A DNA stretch of 64,000 nucleotides from Psychrobacillus lasiicapitis (GCF_006861795.1 NZ_VDGH01000001.1:492696-556695); one strand, 5' to 3'; counted from the first letter of the stretch, positions 34,340 to 47,711 are shown. Notes: generated from the sequence alone by a model not told the origin. Numbers and translations: made by a program.

Positions 34340-35587
34340 TTACCTTAAAGACTGCACTGCTCCTAAAATGGCATATTTCACATGCTCGTACGTCAAGCCA
34401 CCTTGGATAAAAGCCGTATACGGAGGGCGGATTGGTCCATCTGCCGTTAGCTCCATGCTAGATCCTTGAATGAATGTACCCGCCGCCATAATCACATCAT
34501 CCTCATAACCCGGCATATAGGCTGGTTCCGGTGCAAATTGAGCGTTCACCGGCGAATGCATTTGAATCGCTTTGCAAAACTGAATCATTTGCTCGGCTGT
34601 TTGGAACGATACCGATTGAATGAGGTCTGTTCTTTTTTGTGAGTAATGGGGCTCCGTCATCATTCCCACTTCTTCTAATACCGCTGAAGTAAAAATTGCT
34701 CCTTTTACCGCTTGCGAAACTATATGAGGTGCAAGGAAAAAACCTTGGTACATATCCATTAATGTGTTAAGAGAAGCTCCAGCTTCCGCTCCAATTCCCG
34801 GTGAAGTCATGCGATACGCACACTTCGTTACAAGTTCCGCTTTTCCTGCAATATAGCCACCCGTTTTCGCGATGCCGCCACCAGGATTTTTGATCAAAGA
34901 GCCTGCCATTAAATCAACCCCAACATTGGTCGGTTCCAGTTCTTCCACAAACTCTCCGTAGCAATTATCCACGAAAATAATGGCATCTTCTTTTATCGCT
35001 CTTATCTTTTGGACCATTTCTTTTATTTGCTCCACTGTAAAAGATGGACGCACCGCATACCCTTTGGATCGTTGGATTGCAATTACTTTTGTATTTGCTT
35101 GGACCGTTTTTTCAACCATTTCCCAATCGATCGCTCCTGATTCTAGCAAGTCCACATGCTGATATGAAACGCCAAAATCGGCAAGTGAACCAGTATCTTC
35201 TTCTCCTCCACTTACGATGGATTGAAGTGTATCATACGGCTTACCCGTTATATATAACAGCTCATCATTCGGTCTAAGCACACCAAACAAACTAATCGAA
35301 ATCGCATGCGTGCCCGAAATAATTTGCGAACGTACAAGTGCTGCTTCTGTTCCAAATGTGGTCGCATATACTTTTTCTAACGTATCACGCCCCTCGTCGT
35401 CATAGCCGTAACCAGTAGATGGGTTAAAATGATGATCACTTACTTGATGGGTTTTAAATGCGTGGATTACTTTTTGTTGATTGAAGAATGCAATATTTTC
35501 TACTTCTTTATGGTAACTCGCAATTTTTGCTTCCGCTCTTTTTGCTATATCTAAAACTTCTGGTAATAATGTAGTCGTAAAATTCAT
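34340..35587 (-). CDS. ynbB: PLP-dependent methionine gamma-lyase/aluminium-resistance family (YnbB)
   Basis: About 415 residues from ATG 35587 (AAGGAGCGAAACAG upstream; the longer ORF has no SD). Fold type I PLP enzyme: SGYGYDDEGRDTLEKVYATT, VDNCYGEFVEELEP and the Schiff-base Lys in GSLIKNPGGGIA. Annotated in databases as methionine gamma-lyase family or aluminium resistance protein; the physiological substrate is unproven. In B. subtilis ynbB lies directly before glnR; here the catabolic island separates them and a truncated copy of its 3' end sits beside glnR. Confidence 0.88.
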   Translation of the reverse strand: MNFTTTLLPEVLDIAKRAEAKIASYHKEVENIAFFNQQKVIHAFKTHQVSDHHFNPSTGYGYDDEGRDTLEKVYATTFGTEAALVRSQIISGTHAISISLFGVLRPNDELLYITGKPYDTLQSIVSGGEEDTGSLADFGVSYQHVDLLESGAIDWEMVEKTVQANTKVIAIQRSKGYAVRPSFTVEQIKEMVQKIRAIKEDAIIFVDNCYGEFVEELEPTNVGVDLMAGSLIKNPGGGIAKTGGYIAGKAELVTKCAYRMTSPGIGAEAGASLNTLMDMYQGFFLAPHIVSQAVKGAIFTSAVLEEVGMMTEPHYSQKRTDLIQSVSFQTAEQMIQFCKAIQMHSPVNAQFAPEPAYMPGYEDDVIMAAGTFIQGSSMELTADGPIRPPYTAFIQGGLTYEHVKYAILGAVQSLR

Positions 35588-35611
35588 CTGTTTCGCTCCT
35601 TGATTTAAATG

Positions 35612-35652
35612 ACAAATAGAAAAGACTAATCTCAACTAAATGAAATTAGCCT
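35612..35652 (-). terminator. Putative terminator after the rhodanese gene
   Basis: Minus strand AGGCTAAT and ATTAGTCT around a 14-nt loop, then TTTTC. Confidence 0.5.
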
Positions 35653-35670
35653 TCGCTGAAGTAAAGTTAG

Positions 35671-35970
35671 TTAAAACTGTAGCTCGCCTTCCCAATCTAG
35701 CATACCACCTGCAACGTTTGTTACTGTAAAACCATTTTCCTCAAGAATCTCGCAAGCCATTGCACTGCGACCACCAGCTTTGCAGACGATATAATGAGGG
35801 ACGGATTTGTCCAGTTGATCCATACTCGTTTCGATTTGACCTAATGCGATATGTTTTGCCCCCGGAATGATACCAGTTGCCACTTCCTCGCTTTCACGTA
35901 CATCAATGACACTTACTGTTTCGCCAGCATCTATTTTTTCTAAAAGTTGTTCCGTTGTAATTACATTCAT
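35671..35970 (-). CDS. Single-domain rhodanese-like protein
   Basis: 99 residues. SVIDVRESEEVATGIIPGAK and the active-site loop CKAGGRSA (Cys near 63) are typical. It transfers sulfane sulfur; cytoplasmic (no signal). It lies between hfq and ynbB in the core block. SD AGGGCAG is weak. Confidence 0.9.
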   Translation of the reverse strand: MNVITTEQLLEKIDAGETVSVIDVRESEEVATGIIPGAKHIALGQIETSMDQLDKSVPHYIVCKAGGRSAMACEILEENGFTVTNVAGGMLDWEGELQF

Positions 35971-36044
35971 TTTTAATCTGCCCTTCTGATGTCTATTCCT
36001 TTAAAATCATAATAGTAACCTGCTTGTCTGTCAATTCACCTGGC

Positions 36045-36266
36045 TTATTCTTCCGTAAGTGGTACAGGCTTAGAAGGAGCAAATGTAGAAATAGCATGCT
36101 TGTATATTAACTGTTGCTTTCCATCTGACTCAAAAAGAACGGTAAAATTATCATACGACTTCACTAGCCCTTTTAGTTGGAAGCCATTCAATAAAAATAC
36201 TGTAACAAAAATATTGTTTTTTCTTAATTGATTCAAATAATTATCTTGAATATTCATAGGTTTCAT
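36045..36266 (-). CDS. hfq: RNA chaperone Hfq
   Basis: 73 residues from ATG 36266 (GGGGGA upstream; the longer frame lacks an SD). Sm1 motif [20 protein letters not shown] and Sm2 [14 protein letters not shown] are complete. It forms a hexamer that binds small RNAs and A-rich mRNAs. miaA-hfq order is conserved in Firmicutes and beyond. Confidence 0.96.
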   Translation of the reverse strand: MKPMNIQDNYLNQLRKNNIFVTVFLLNGFQLKGLVKSYDNFTVLFESDGKQQLIYKHAISTFAPSKPVPLTEE

Positions 36267-36332
36267 TCCAATTCCCCCATTGTGCATTTTACATAATTCA
36301 GTACTCTCCACATCTACTATTCGCCTTATTTC

Positions 36333-37250
36333 TTAATTATCCTGCAAGAAATCGGTAATTTCTTTTATAATCTTTTCTCTATCCACAAATGGATCATACC
36401 AATGGATGTCCATCTTGTTGCGGAAATAAGTTAACTGGCGTTTTGCGTACCTTCTAGAGTTTTGCTTTAAATTATCCAATGCCTCTTCTAGTGTGAGGAA
36501 TCCATCCAAGTAAGCATAAATTTCTTTATAGCCTATTGCTTGAATCGACTGAACTCCACGAATCCCTTGTTCATGGAGTTTTTTTACTTCTTCTAATAAT
36601 CCTTTTTCCACCATCAAATCTACCCGTTTATTTATCCGCTCGTACAGAACTTCCCGATCGGTAGTGAGACCGATTATATAATGGGGATATACTTTTTCCT
36701 GTCCATGGTCTTGTTCTATTTCTTTTTTCTGCTTTCCGCTCAGCTCCACTCGTTCGATTGCGCGAATCACTCGCTGTACGTTGTTCGGATGAATTTCATT
36801 AGCGGCTTCCGGATCTAATTTACGTAATCGATTAAACAATTCATCTGGTGGTAGCTTTTCTAATTCTTTTTGTAAGTCTACGTCTAGTTTCGGCTGCTTT
36901 GTAAAACGAAAATCATATAAGACCGATTGGATGTAGAGCCCAGTTCCTCCAACGATTATCGGCAATTTCCCTCTTGCTGCAATTTCTTCTATTTTCTCTC
37001 GCACGATTTTTTGATACTCTGCTACTGAGAAACTTTCATTAGGATCCTTTATGTCCAATAAATGATGGGGAACTCCTTCCATCTCCTCTTCCGTAATTTT
37101 CGCTGTTCCAATAGAAAGCTCTCGGTAAATTTGCATGGAATCACCGTTAATGATTTCTCCGTTAAATGTTTTTGCAAGCTCAATACTTAGAGCAGTTTTC
37201 CCTACCGCTGTAGGACCTACAATTGCTAGTACTACAGGTTTCTCAGACAT
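36333..37250 (-). CDS. miaA: tRNA dimethylallyltransferase
   Basis: 305 residues. P-loop [17 protein letters not shown] at 12-28, [32 protein letters not shown] and [14 protein letters not shown] are diagnostic. It adds an isoprenyl group to A37 of tRNAs reading UNN codons. Its start overlaps the end of the upstream lipase gene by 8 bp. Confidence 0.97.
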   Translation of the reverse strand: MSEKPVVLAIVGPTAVGKTALSIELAKTFNGEIINGDSMQIYRELSIGTAKITEEEMEGVPHHLLDIKDPNESFSVAEYQKIVREKIEEIAARGKLPIIVGGTGLYIQSVLYDFRFTKQPKLDVDLQKELEKLPPDELFNRLRKLDPEAANEIHPNNVQRVIRAIERVELSGKQKKEIEQDHGQEKVYPHYIIGLTTDREVLYERINKRVDLMVEKGLLEEVKKLHEQGIRGVQSIQAIGYKEIYAYLDGFLTLEEALDNLKQNSRRYAKRQLTYFRNKMDIHWYDPFVDREKIIKEITDFLQDN

Positions 37251-38139
37251 CTTTTAACATCCAATTTTGGATAAATTGATACGTGTCATTTTTATTCACT
37301 TCGTTTAAAATTTCATGTCGTGCATTTTCTATTAATTGAACTGTTACGTTTTCCATTCCTACATTCGTCATACCTTTCGCTACTTTAAAAATATCCTTAC
37401 CTGATTTACCCACCGGGTCATCTAAACCACTTACCAATAATATAGGTAAATCTTTTCTCATGTACTGGAGTTCACTATCTTGATGTATAATTTTTAAGCC
37501 ATGAAAGAGATCGATATAAAACTGATTCGAAGGGATAAAACCACAATAAGGATCATCGATATACTTTTTCACTTCATTTGCATCCGAACTTAACCAATCG
37601 AAATCTGTTTCGGCATCTTTAAATTGTTTATTGAATCCACCAAAGGAAAGCTTATTAAGCAAAGGACTTTCTGCTTGTGGTGTTTTCTTTTTGGAAGCTA
37701 GTTTTCCGATAACAGTCCCAATATCTCCCATGATTCCAGGATCAAACGCCGTACCACTGAGGACAACCTTAGCTAGAGATTCACTATACTTTTGCATATA
37801 TCTTCTCGCAACAAAGGACCCCATACTATGACCAAATAAAACAAGCGGCACGTCTCCGATATCTTCTCGCACATGCACTAAAACCTCACGCACGTCCTCT
37901 ACTATTCGGTCAAAACCATCTTGGTCAGCTAAAAAACCTAGTTGCCCATTTTTTTCAGCTGTTTTTCCATGTCCACGATGATCGTGACCACTTACAATAA
38001 AGCCATTTCCTACTAAAAATTGCGCAAATTCCTCATAGCGTTCTATATGCTCTGCCATCCCGTGCAATAGATGCACATGCAGGACCGGGGTTTCCTCCGG
38101 CATATATTTGACAATATGGACTAAGTGACCATCAGACAT
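37243..38139 (-). CDS. Alpha/beta hydrolase, lysophospholipase-like
   Basis: 298 residues. [24 protein letters not shown], nucleophile elbow [10 protein letters not shown], and a late Asp (SGLDDPVG) and His (ARHEILNE) complete the triad. Monoacylglycerol lipase/PldB type. It occupies the same place as the hydrolase between glpD and miaA in staphylococci; a role in glycerolipid turnover feeding GlpK-GlpD is a fair guess. Confidence 0.88.
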   Translation of the reverse strand: MSDGHLVHIVKYMPEETPVLHVHLLHGMAEHIERYEEFAQFLVGNGFIVSGHDHRGHGKTAEKNGQLGFLADQDGFDRIVEDVREVLVHVREDIGDVPLVLFGHSMGSFVARRYMQKYSESLAKVVLSGTAFDPGIMGDIGTVIGKLASKKKTPQAESPLLNKLSFGGFNKQFKDAETDFDWLSSDANEVKKYIDDPYCGFIPSNQFYIDLFHGLKIIHQDSELQYMRKDLPILLVSGLDDPVGKSGKDIFKVAKGMTNVGMENVTVQLIENARHEILNEVNKNDTYQFIQNWMLKDV

Positions 38140-38159
38140 TTGACCTTCTAGAATCGTTT

Positions 38160-39812
38160 TCAGAGAGCAGCCCTGCTTTCATTTATAGTAGCTTCCATTA
38201 ATATTGCATCCAATTGTTTTTGATAAAAAGTCTTTTCTTGCTCGCTATACTGCAACAATTGTGCCATCACGTTCAATATACCCTCTTTATACATTTTATA
38301 TTGATCGATTTTAAAATAAAGCATTGCCGTTCTTCTTACTAAAAAGTCAGCAGGCGTATAGGCCATCTCTTCATGAACCGCATAATAGACTTGTGCAAGA
38401 AGACTTAATGGCAGCTCAGTTGGAACGGTAGACAGTATATGTGCATAGTGGAATACTCGGTCTACATTCGTTCCATAAAATTTTGCTAAGCTTTTTCCTT
38501 CTGCTATTGATAAACCATACGAAGGTGCTATCTGTGCTTTTGTTGCAATAAAAGCTTCCAATTGGTCCGCACCTCCGAGGTCCCCACCCGATAAAGGAAC
38601 ATGCTTAGTGACACAGGGACCATATTGTTCATCGCCCAGCTCTTTAGAAATAGCATTGACGATTGTTTCTGCCATTTTACGATAGCCCGTCAATTTGCCA
38701 CCAGCTATTGTATATAATCCGGCATCGGAACTCCAAATTTCATCTTTCCGTGAAATTTCAGAAGGATTTTTCCCATCCTCATAAATAAGCGGACGAACAC
38801 CAGCCCAAGTAGATTCCACCTGTCTTTTCGATACATTTACGAGCGGAAACATATGATGAACGGCATTTACTAAATAGTCCACATCTTCATCTGTTGCAAT
38901 AGGATGCTCGATATTACCTTCAAAAAAAGTGTCCGTTGTACCAACATAAGTTTTCCCATCACGCGGAATAGCAAAGATCATGCGTTTATCGGGAGCATCA
39001 AAGTAAACTGCCTGCTTTAAAGGAAAAACAGATTGATCCAAGACGATATGAACACCTTTTGTTAGCTTTAACTTTTTCTTATTATCAATCGCATCGAGTG
39101 ATCGGACTGCGTCGACCCAAGGTCCTGTTGCATTCACCACTTTTTTCGCGTGAATATGAATACGTTTGTTTTTTAAAACATCTACAATTTCTGCACCGTT
39201 GATTTTGTTTTGATCATCATACAAGAAAGATTTTGCTTTCGCGTAATTAAGGCAAACTGCCCCTTTTTCAATTGCTTTTTTCAGCACTTCCATCGTTAGC
39301 CTGGCATCGTCTGTTCGGTATTCTACGTAGTAGCCGCCACCAAGTAAATCTTTACTTTTAATAAGCGGTTCTTTTTCCAGCGTTTGCTCCGGAGTCAGCA
39401 TATGACGTCGCTCTTCTTTTTTGACACCAGCTAGAAAATCGTACACTTTTAATCCTGCAGATGTGCTAAGTGGACCAAATGTCCCTTTTTTATGAAACGG
39501 TAATAGCATCCATTCTGGTTCTGTCACATGCACCGCATTTTCATACACGATTTCTCGTTCTTTTCCAACCTCTGCTACTACTTTCACATCAAATTGTTTT
39601 AAATATCGAAGTCCACCATGTACAAGCTTCGTCGACCTGCTTGAAGTTCCCGCAGCAAAATCTTGCATCTCGACTAATGCAACGGACATGCCGCGAGTCA
39701 CCGCATCTAATGCGATACCCGCTCCCGTAATACCTCCTCCGATGACTAATACATCGAATTCATAAAAATTTAATGTGTGCAAAATTTGTTCTCGTTCCAC
39801 AGAAGATTTCAC
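38160..39812 (-). CDS. glpD: Aerobic glycerol-3-phosphate dehydrogenase
   Basis: 550 residues. FAD motif VLVIGGGITGAGIALDA near 20-36, GTSSRSTKLVHGGLRYL, and the C-terminal GGKLTGYRKMAE region identify GlpD. It oxidises glycerol-3-phosphate to DHAP and passes electrons to menaquinone. GTG start directly abutting the glpK stop (TAAGTG), so translation is tightly coupled. Confidence 0.95.
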   Translation of the reverse strand: MKSSVEREQILHTLNFYEFDVLVIGGGITGAGIALDAVTRGMSVALVEMQDFAAGTSSRSTKLVHGGLRYLKQFDVKVVAEVGKEREIVYENAVHVTEPEWMLLPFHKKGTFGPLSTSAGLKVYDFLAGVKKEERRHMLTPEQTLEKEPLIKSKDLLGGGYYVEYRTDDARLTMEVLKKAIEKGAVCLNYAKAKSFLYDDQNKINGAEIVDVLKNKRIHIHAKKVVNATGPWVDAVRSLDAIDNKKKLKLTKGVHIVLDQSVFPLKQAVYFDAPDKRMIFAIPRDGKTYVGTTDTFFEGNIEHPIATDEDVDYLVNAVHHMFPLVNVSKRQVESTWAGVRPLIYEDGKNPSEISRKDEIWSSDAGLYTIAGGKLTGYRKMAETIVNAISKELGDEQYGPCVTKHVPLSGGDLGGADQLEAFIATKAQIAPSYGLSIAEGKSLAKFYGTNVDRVFHYAHILSTVPTELPLSLLAQVYYAVHEEMAYTPADFLVRRTAMLYFKIDQYKMYKEGILNVMAQLLQYSEQEKTFYQKQLDAILMEATINESRAAL

Positions 39813-43150
<3,338 letters not shown>

Positions 43151-43158
43151 CTACTTTT

Positions 43159-45726
43159 TTAGTCTAATTCACTTTGTAGCTCATATAGTATTTGCAATGC
43201 AGCAAGTGGCGTTGTTCCGGAAATATTGATCTTTTTCAGCTTTTTCATTACTTTTTCTGATGAACTATTTACTACTTGCGGTTTCGTTTGCTTTACCGGT
43301 TGTTCATCAAAGAACGATAATTGTTGTTCTTGAACTGCAGGAGCATCTGTTGGTTCTTTTTTCTCTTGCTGTTCAAAAGTGTCCAGTATTTCTCTTGCAC
43401 GTTCAATGATTTCTTCTGGTAACTGTGCTAGCTCTGCTACATGGATTCCATAGCTTTTATCTGCTGGACCATTTTTTAATTTGTGCAGAAACACGACTTT
43501 TCCATCTTTTTCGGTTGCCGCTACATGCACATTACGCAGTTTTGCTAATGTTTTTTCTAAATCAGTTAACTCATGATAATGTGTGGAAAATAACGTATTT
43601 GCCCCAATATGATCATGAATATATTCCATCATTGCCTGCGCCAGACTCATCCCGTCATAGGTCGAAGTTCCACGTCCTATTTCATCAAAAAGGAGTAAGC
43701 TCTTACTTGTTGCATTCATAATCGCATGCTGAGATTCCATCATTTCAATCATAAATGTACTTTGCCCACCTGCTAAATCATCTGCTGCTCCGATACGCGT
43801 AAATATTTTATCCACGATCGGTAACTCTGCTAATTCCGCCGGCACATAGCAACCAATTTGAGCCATAATAACGGTGATGGCGATTTGACGCATAAACGTA
43901 CTTTTACCGGACATATTAGGTCCCGTAATCAGCAGCATATTTTCCTCTTCCGTTAATAGACAATCATTTGGCACATACAGTTGATTGTTCATCATTTTCT
44001 CCACGACCGGATGTCTTCCCTCTTTAATAATCATCGCATTCGTATCGTGAAATGCCGGTTTCGTTAGACGATATTTTTCAGCTACTTGTGCAAAGGAAAT
44101 ATACACATCTAGCTCACTAATTTGTTTTGCTAGCTTCTGTACCCGTGGAATATATGCTTTAATCTCTTCCCTTAAATGGGTAAATAAATCATATTCGAGT
44201 ACTAAACTTTCTTCTTCTGCAGAAAGAATAAGTGATTCCTTCTCTTTTAACTCATCTGTAATATAGCGTTCCGCATTGGCCAGTGTTTGTTTGCGTACAT
44301 AACGCGCTTCATCTGCAAACTGAATATTTGATTTCGTTAACTCAATATAATAGCCAAATATACGGTTATAGCCTATTTTCAAATTTTTAGCGCCAGTTAG
44401 TTCACGCTCTTTTTGCTCTAGTTCTGCAATCCATCTTTTCCCATTCACAGAAGCATCTCTAAGCTGATCTAGTCGTTCGTTATAGCCATCTTTTAGGACG
44501 CCGCCATCTTTTACGGAAATCGGCGGATTTTCATGAATCGCCTCTTCTAATTTACTCCAAATATCCTGGCAATCCTCTATCGCCTGTCCAAGATCGTTTA
44601 ATGCTTTTTTATCTGCTTGCACTAATTGCTCTTTAATAGAAGGAATTTTGGATAAAGACTGTCTAAGTTGTGCAAGGTCTCTTCCCCCTGCACTTCCAAA
44701 CCCGATTCTTCCCACTAATCGTTCCAAGTCATATACTTCTTTAAACGCTTCTTTTATTTCTTCTCGTAACATAAAGTCTTCTAGGAAGCTTGTAACAATG
44801 GCCAAACGATTTTCAATAGCATATTTGTCCGCAAGTGGCTGGTGGATCCATTGTTTTAGCTTTCGTCCCCCCATTGCTGTGACGGTTTCGTCCAGTAACC
44901 ATAGTAAAGTTCCTTTTTGCTCTGCATTTCGAATAGAAGAAATAAGCTCTAAATTTCGTTTGGAATGATAGTCGATTGCTAAAAAGGAATCTCTACGCAA
45001 AAAGGTAAAGGGTTGAATATGTAAAAGGGAGCGCATTTGCGTTTTCTGAATGTACTGTAGTAATCGTTTGACTGTGCGATGTGTTTCCAGTGGATGATTC
45101 GGTACATATTTCTCAATCGATTGTTCATTCGATTCGTCTTTTTCAATGGATAAAGTAAAGTCGTGAATCGCAGATAAATCATTGATAAGCAGGTACATTT
45201 GTTCACTCACGATCAATTCTTTAGCCTGAATAGCCAGGATTTCTTGTACAACTTCTTTTTCATCCCCATGAAGGATTGTTGTAAATCCGTCTCCTGTCGA
45301 GACATCTAAATACGAAAAAGACACTTCGTTTGGAGAAACTACATCCGCTGAGGCGATAAAATAGTTCGTCTTGTTCTGCATGCCTTTCCCTTCCATAATT
45401 GTACCAGGCGTGATTAATTGAACTACTTCTCTTTTTACTACGCCCTTTGCCTGTTTTGGATCTTCAACTTGCTCACAAATAGCTACCTTATGCCCTTTAC
45501 TAATTAGCGTTTCAATATAGCCCTGTGCAGAATGATGAGGCACGCCACACATTGGGATGCCGTCTTTTCGGCTAGTCAGTGTAATTTCCAAAATAGCCGC
45601 TGCTTTGATCGCATCATCATTAAACAGCTCGTAAAAGTCTCCTAATCGAAAAAATAAAAACGCATCTATATATTCATCTTTTATTTTTATATATTGTTGC
45701 ATCATTGGTGTAACTGTTGTCATCAA
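43159..45726 (-). CDS. mutS: DNA mismatch recognition ATPase MutS
   Basis: 855 residues. N-terminal mismatch domain with FYELFNDDA, then lever/clamp, Walker A ITGPNMSGKSTFMRQIA, FDEIGRGTSTYDGMSLAQA and THYHELTDLE. The C-terminal stretch includes a likely beta-clamp motif (QLSFFDE). It detects mispairs and small loops. Head of the mutS-mutL-glpK-glpD-lipase-miaA-hfq run; cotE lies upstream as in Bacillus. Confidence 0.97.
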   Translation of the reverse strand: MMTTVTPMMQQYIKIKDEYIDAFLFFRLGDFYELFNDDAIKAAAILEITLTSRKDGIPMCGVPHHSAQGYIETLISKGHKVAICEQVEDPKQAKGVVKREVVQLITPGTIMEGKGMQNKTNYFIASADVVSPNEVSFSYLDVSTGDGFTTILHGDEKEVVQEILAIQAKELIVSEQMYLLINDLSAIHDFTLSIEKDESNEQSIEKYVPNHPLETHRTVKRLLQYIQKTQMRSLLHIQPFTFLRRDSFLAIDYHSKRNLELISSIRNAEQKGTLLWLLDETVTAMGGRKLKQWIHQPLADKYAIENRLAIVTSFLEDFMLREEIKEAFKEVYDLERLVGRIGFGSAGGRDLAQLRQSLSKIPSIKEQLVQADKKALNDLGQAIEDCQDIWSKLEEAIHENPPISVKDGGVLKDGYNERLDQLRDASVNGKRWIAELEQKERELTGAKNLKIGYNRIFGYYIELTKSNIQFADEARYVRKQTLANAERYITDELKEKESLILSAEEESLVLEYDLFTHLREEIKAYIPRVQKLAKQISELDVYISFAQVAEKYRLTKPAFHDTNAMIIKEGRHPVVEKMMNNQLYVPNDCLLTEEENMLLITGPNMSGKSTFMRQIAITVIMAQIGCYVPAELAELPIVDKIFTRIGAADDLAGGQSTFMIEMMESQHAIMNATSKSLLLFDEIGRGTSTYDGMSLAQAMMEYIHDHIGANTLFSTHYHELTDLEKTLAKLRNVHVAATEKDGKVVFLHKLKNGPADKSYGIHVAELAQLPEEIIERAREILDTFEQQEKKEPTDAPAVQEQQLSFFDEQPVKQTKPQVVNSSSEKVMKKLKKINISGTTPLAALQILYELQSELD

Positions 45727-45826
45727 TTGCCCTTCTCTCTAAAAAAACTTTCTATTTTATTATAACAAATCAAAGGACTGAACGCTTCCCATAATGAATA
45801 TTGGCTAAATCTCTAATTAGAGACGA

Positions 45827-46045
45827 CAATTGCTCGCTGGTAGCGGCTTTGCTCGGTTGGGAAGGATTTATGCGCGACTTGAGCTGACTATTGCTCAGTT
45901 AACGACGGTCATTGCTCGCTGGCATCGGTTTTGCTCGGTTAGCCAGGATTTATGCGCGAGTCGAGCTGACTATTGCTCGGTTAACGACGGTCACTGCTCG
46001 CTGGCAACGGCTTTGCTCGGTTAGCCAGAGTTTATGCGCAATTTG
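45827..46045. repeat. 82-bp tandem repeat, about 2.6 copies
   Basis: TGCTCGCTGG recurs at 45831, 45913 and 45995, exactly 82 bp apart. Each unit also holds TTTGCTCGGTT, GATTTATGCGCGA, GAGCTGACTATTGCTC and GTTAACGACGGTC. Copies differ at a few positions. GC is higher than the flanks. Not a hairpin array of CRISPR type. Confidence 0.85.
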
Positions 46046-46099
46046 AAGAGCTTTGCAAATAAATAGATCAAGCTAGCAAGTTTCCAGTAAATAAAAATG

Positions 46100-46170
46100 T
46101 GCAACAGAATGGTCAATGAAAGCAACCAATTCTGCCATAAGAGCAACCAACATATTAATGAAAGCAACCA
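46100..46170. repeat. Short direct repeats AAGCAACCA
   Basis: ATGAAAGCAACCA, AAGAGCAACCA and ATGAAAGCAACCA occur about 22-24 bp apart, right after the 82-bp array. Confidence 0.55.
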
Positions 46171-46256
46171 TCCCTAACCGCTTAGATTAGAGTATGCATT
46201 ATAACATTTTTATTCCCTCAAGGATTGGCACCTGGTTATTTCCTCCACAAAAACAT

Positions 46257-46287
46257 AAAAAAAAGCCGGAAATACTGACCGGCTTGT
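46257..46287 (-). terminator. cotE terminator
   Basis: Minus strand AAGCCGG-TCAGTATTT-CCGGCTT followed by TTTTTTTATG. Confidence 0.85.
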
Positions 46288-46829
46288 TAAAGTGATGAAG
46301 AATCTTCGGATTCACTAGGCAAGTTAGCAGGGACCGCTGAAACAGAAGAGCTTTCTTCACCGAATACCCATTCTTCTTCAACCTCACCATCTTGCACTTG
46401 GATATAAATTGTCGTTTCTCCCACTACTTCTGCAAGTAGCTCGCGTTCTACTGTCACTTGGAATTTCGTACCTTTTTCAACAATGATAGCTTCTGTACAA
46501 TTTGGTTGTTGAAGCACACGCAGATGCACTTCTTCTCCATTCGAATCTCTGTCACGGAAATGCAATTTAATACGGTCTTTATATTGAATTGTCTCTGTGA
46601 AAACAGAAGTTTTCGAATGATCATGATGTGCATACCAAACGTTTATGTCAAATTTCCCCGTAACTTCTACGTATCTACCATACTTTTTTGATTGGCAAGA
46701 ATGATTGATTACCCAGCATCCTAATATGCTAGATGGAGTATTTGGCGGACAAAGGATTTCACGAGATTCCGTTCTTTTTTTCCCTTTAGCGATTACCGCT
46801 TTCGTTACAATTTGTCGCATGTGTTTCAT
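46287..46829 (-). CDS. cotE: Outer spore coat morphogenetic protein CotE
   Basis: 180 residues from ATG 46829 (AAGGAGG upstream). Typical are MRQIVTKAVIAKGKKRTE, PSSILGCWVINHSC, VTGKFDINVWYAHHDHSKT and an acidic/Ser-rich tail (VEEEWVFGEESSS). It directs outer coat assembly on the forespore. cotE next to mutS is conserved in Bacillales. Expected to be read by sigma-E/sigma-K; no convincing mother-cell promoter was identified by eye. Confidence 0.95.
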   Translation of the reverse strand: MKHMRQIVTKAVIAKGKKRTESREILCPPNTPSSILGCWVINHSCQSKKYGRYVEVTGKFDINVWYAHHDHSKTSVFTETIQYKDRIKLHFRDRDSNGEEVHLRVLQQPNCTEAIIVEKGTKFQVTVERELLAEVVGETTIYIQVQDGEVEEEWVFGEESSSVSAVPANLPSESEDSSSL

Positions 46830-46906
46830 GTTTTTCCTCCTTGTATTCAAGTCATAACATCATATGCGCATTATGCCCAATCGGTTCATCCGCTTTTGAT
46901 AATTCA

Positions 46907-46935
46907 TTGACCTTTTAATAGAATCAGCATACAAT
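46907..46935 (+). promoter_or_regulatory. nagB promoter
   Basis: TTGACC (46907-46912), 17-bp spacer, TACAAT (46930-46935), 34 bp before the ATG. Confidence 0.7.
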
Positions 46936-46968
46936 TATAGGATAATAAAGGAAGAGTGAGGTTATACA

Positions 46969-47667
46969 ATGGCGTTTTTTGAAGTAATTCATGTAGCCGA
47001 TCAACAAGAGGCTGCTATAATCGTGCAAGAAAAGCTCGAAAAAGATTTACAAGCGGACACTTTGCACGTATTAGGCTTAGCAACTGGGAGTACAATGATT
47101 CCTATTTACAAGAGATTAGCAGAATCATCTTTGGACTTTTCCGAAGTTACTGCTTTTAATTTAGATGAATATATAGGTTTAGAGCCAACAAATATCAATA
47201 GCTATGCTTATTTTATGCAAGAGCATTTATTTGGGCACAAACCATTTAAAGAAACGAATATTCCAAACGGAAAAGCGCTTGATCTAGAGGCAGAATGCGC
47301 CCGTTATGAAAATCAATTAAATGAGCATCCATTAGATATTCAGTTTTTAGGTGTTGGAGAAAATGGACATATTGCATTTAATGAGCCAGGTACTTCTTTT
47401 GATTCAGTAACGCATGTTGCGAATTTGACCGATTCAACACTTGGCGTAAACAGCCAATACTTTGGAGATAAAGAGGAAATTCCAAACACCGCGTTTACGA
47501 TGGGGATTGCTTCTATTATGAAGGCGAAAAAAATCATTTTATTGGCATTTGGAGAAAAGAAACGTCCTGCGATCGAAGCTTTACTCGGGGATACCATTAC
47601 AAAAGAATGGCCAATCACGATTTTGAAAAAACATCCGCATGTGACAATCATTACGGATATTAAATAA
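46969..47667 (+). CDS. nagB: Glucosamine-6-phosphate deaminase
   Basis: 232 residues. GLATGSTMIPIYKRLAE, FNLDEYIGL, LGVGENGHIAFNEPGTSF and the TMGIASIM motif are diagnostic. It converts GlcN-6-P to Fru-6-P and ammonia. Length matches the Gram-positive short form. It stands alone without nagA and is divergent from cotE; no DasR/NagR site was recognised. Confidence 0.95.
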   Translation: MAFFEVIHVADQQEAAIIVQEKLEKDLQADTLHVLGLATGSTMIPIYKRLAESSLDFSEVTAFNLDEYIGLEPTNINSYAYFMQEHLFGHKPFKETNIPNGKALDLEAECARYENQLNEHPLDIQFLGVGENGHIAFNEPGTSFDSVTHVANLTDSTLGVNSQYFGDKEEIPNTAFTMGIASIMKAKKIILLAFGEKKRPAIEALLGDTITKEWPITILKKHPHVTIITDIK

Positions 47668-47669
47668 AC

Positions 47670-47705
47670 AAAAGGACTTCCTATGTCAGCAGGAAGTCCT
47701 TTTTC
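47670..47705. terminator. Bidirectional terminator
   Basis: AAGGACTTCCT, loop ATGTCAGC, AGGAAGTCCTTTTT, between convergent nagB and the lipoprotein gene. Confidence 0.85.
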
Positions 47706-47711
47706 TGTCTA

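Noticed and set aside
45830..46024. 64-codon plus-strand ORF in the 82-bp repeats
   Set aside because: Translation only mirrors the tandem repeat, has no SD, and the unit length (82) is not a multiple of three, so no repeated protein is kept.
45827..46170. CRISPR array
   Set aside because: Unit is 82 bp with no constant repeat-variable spacer pattern and no cas genes nearby.
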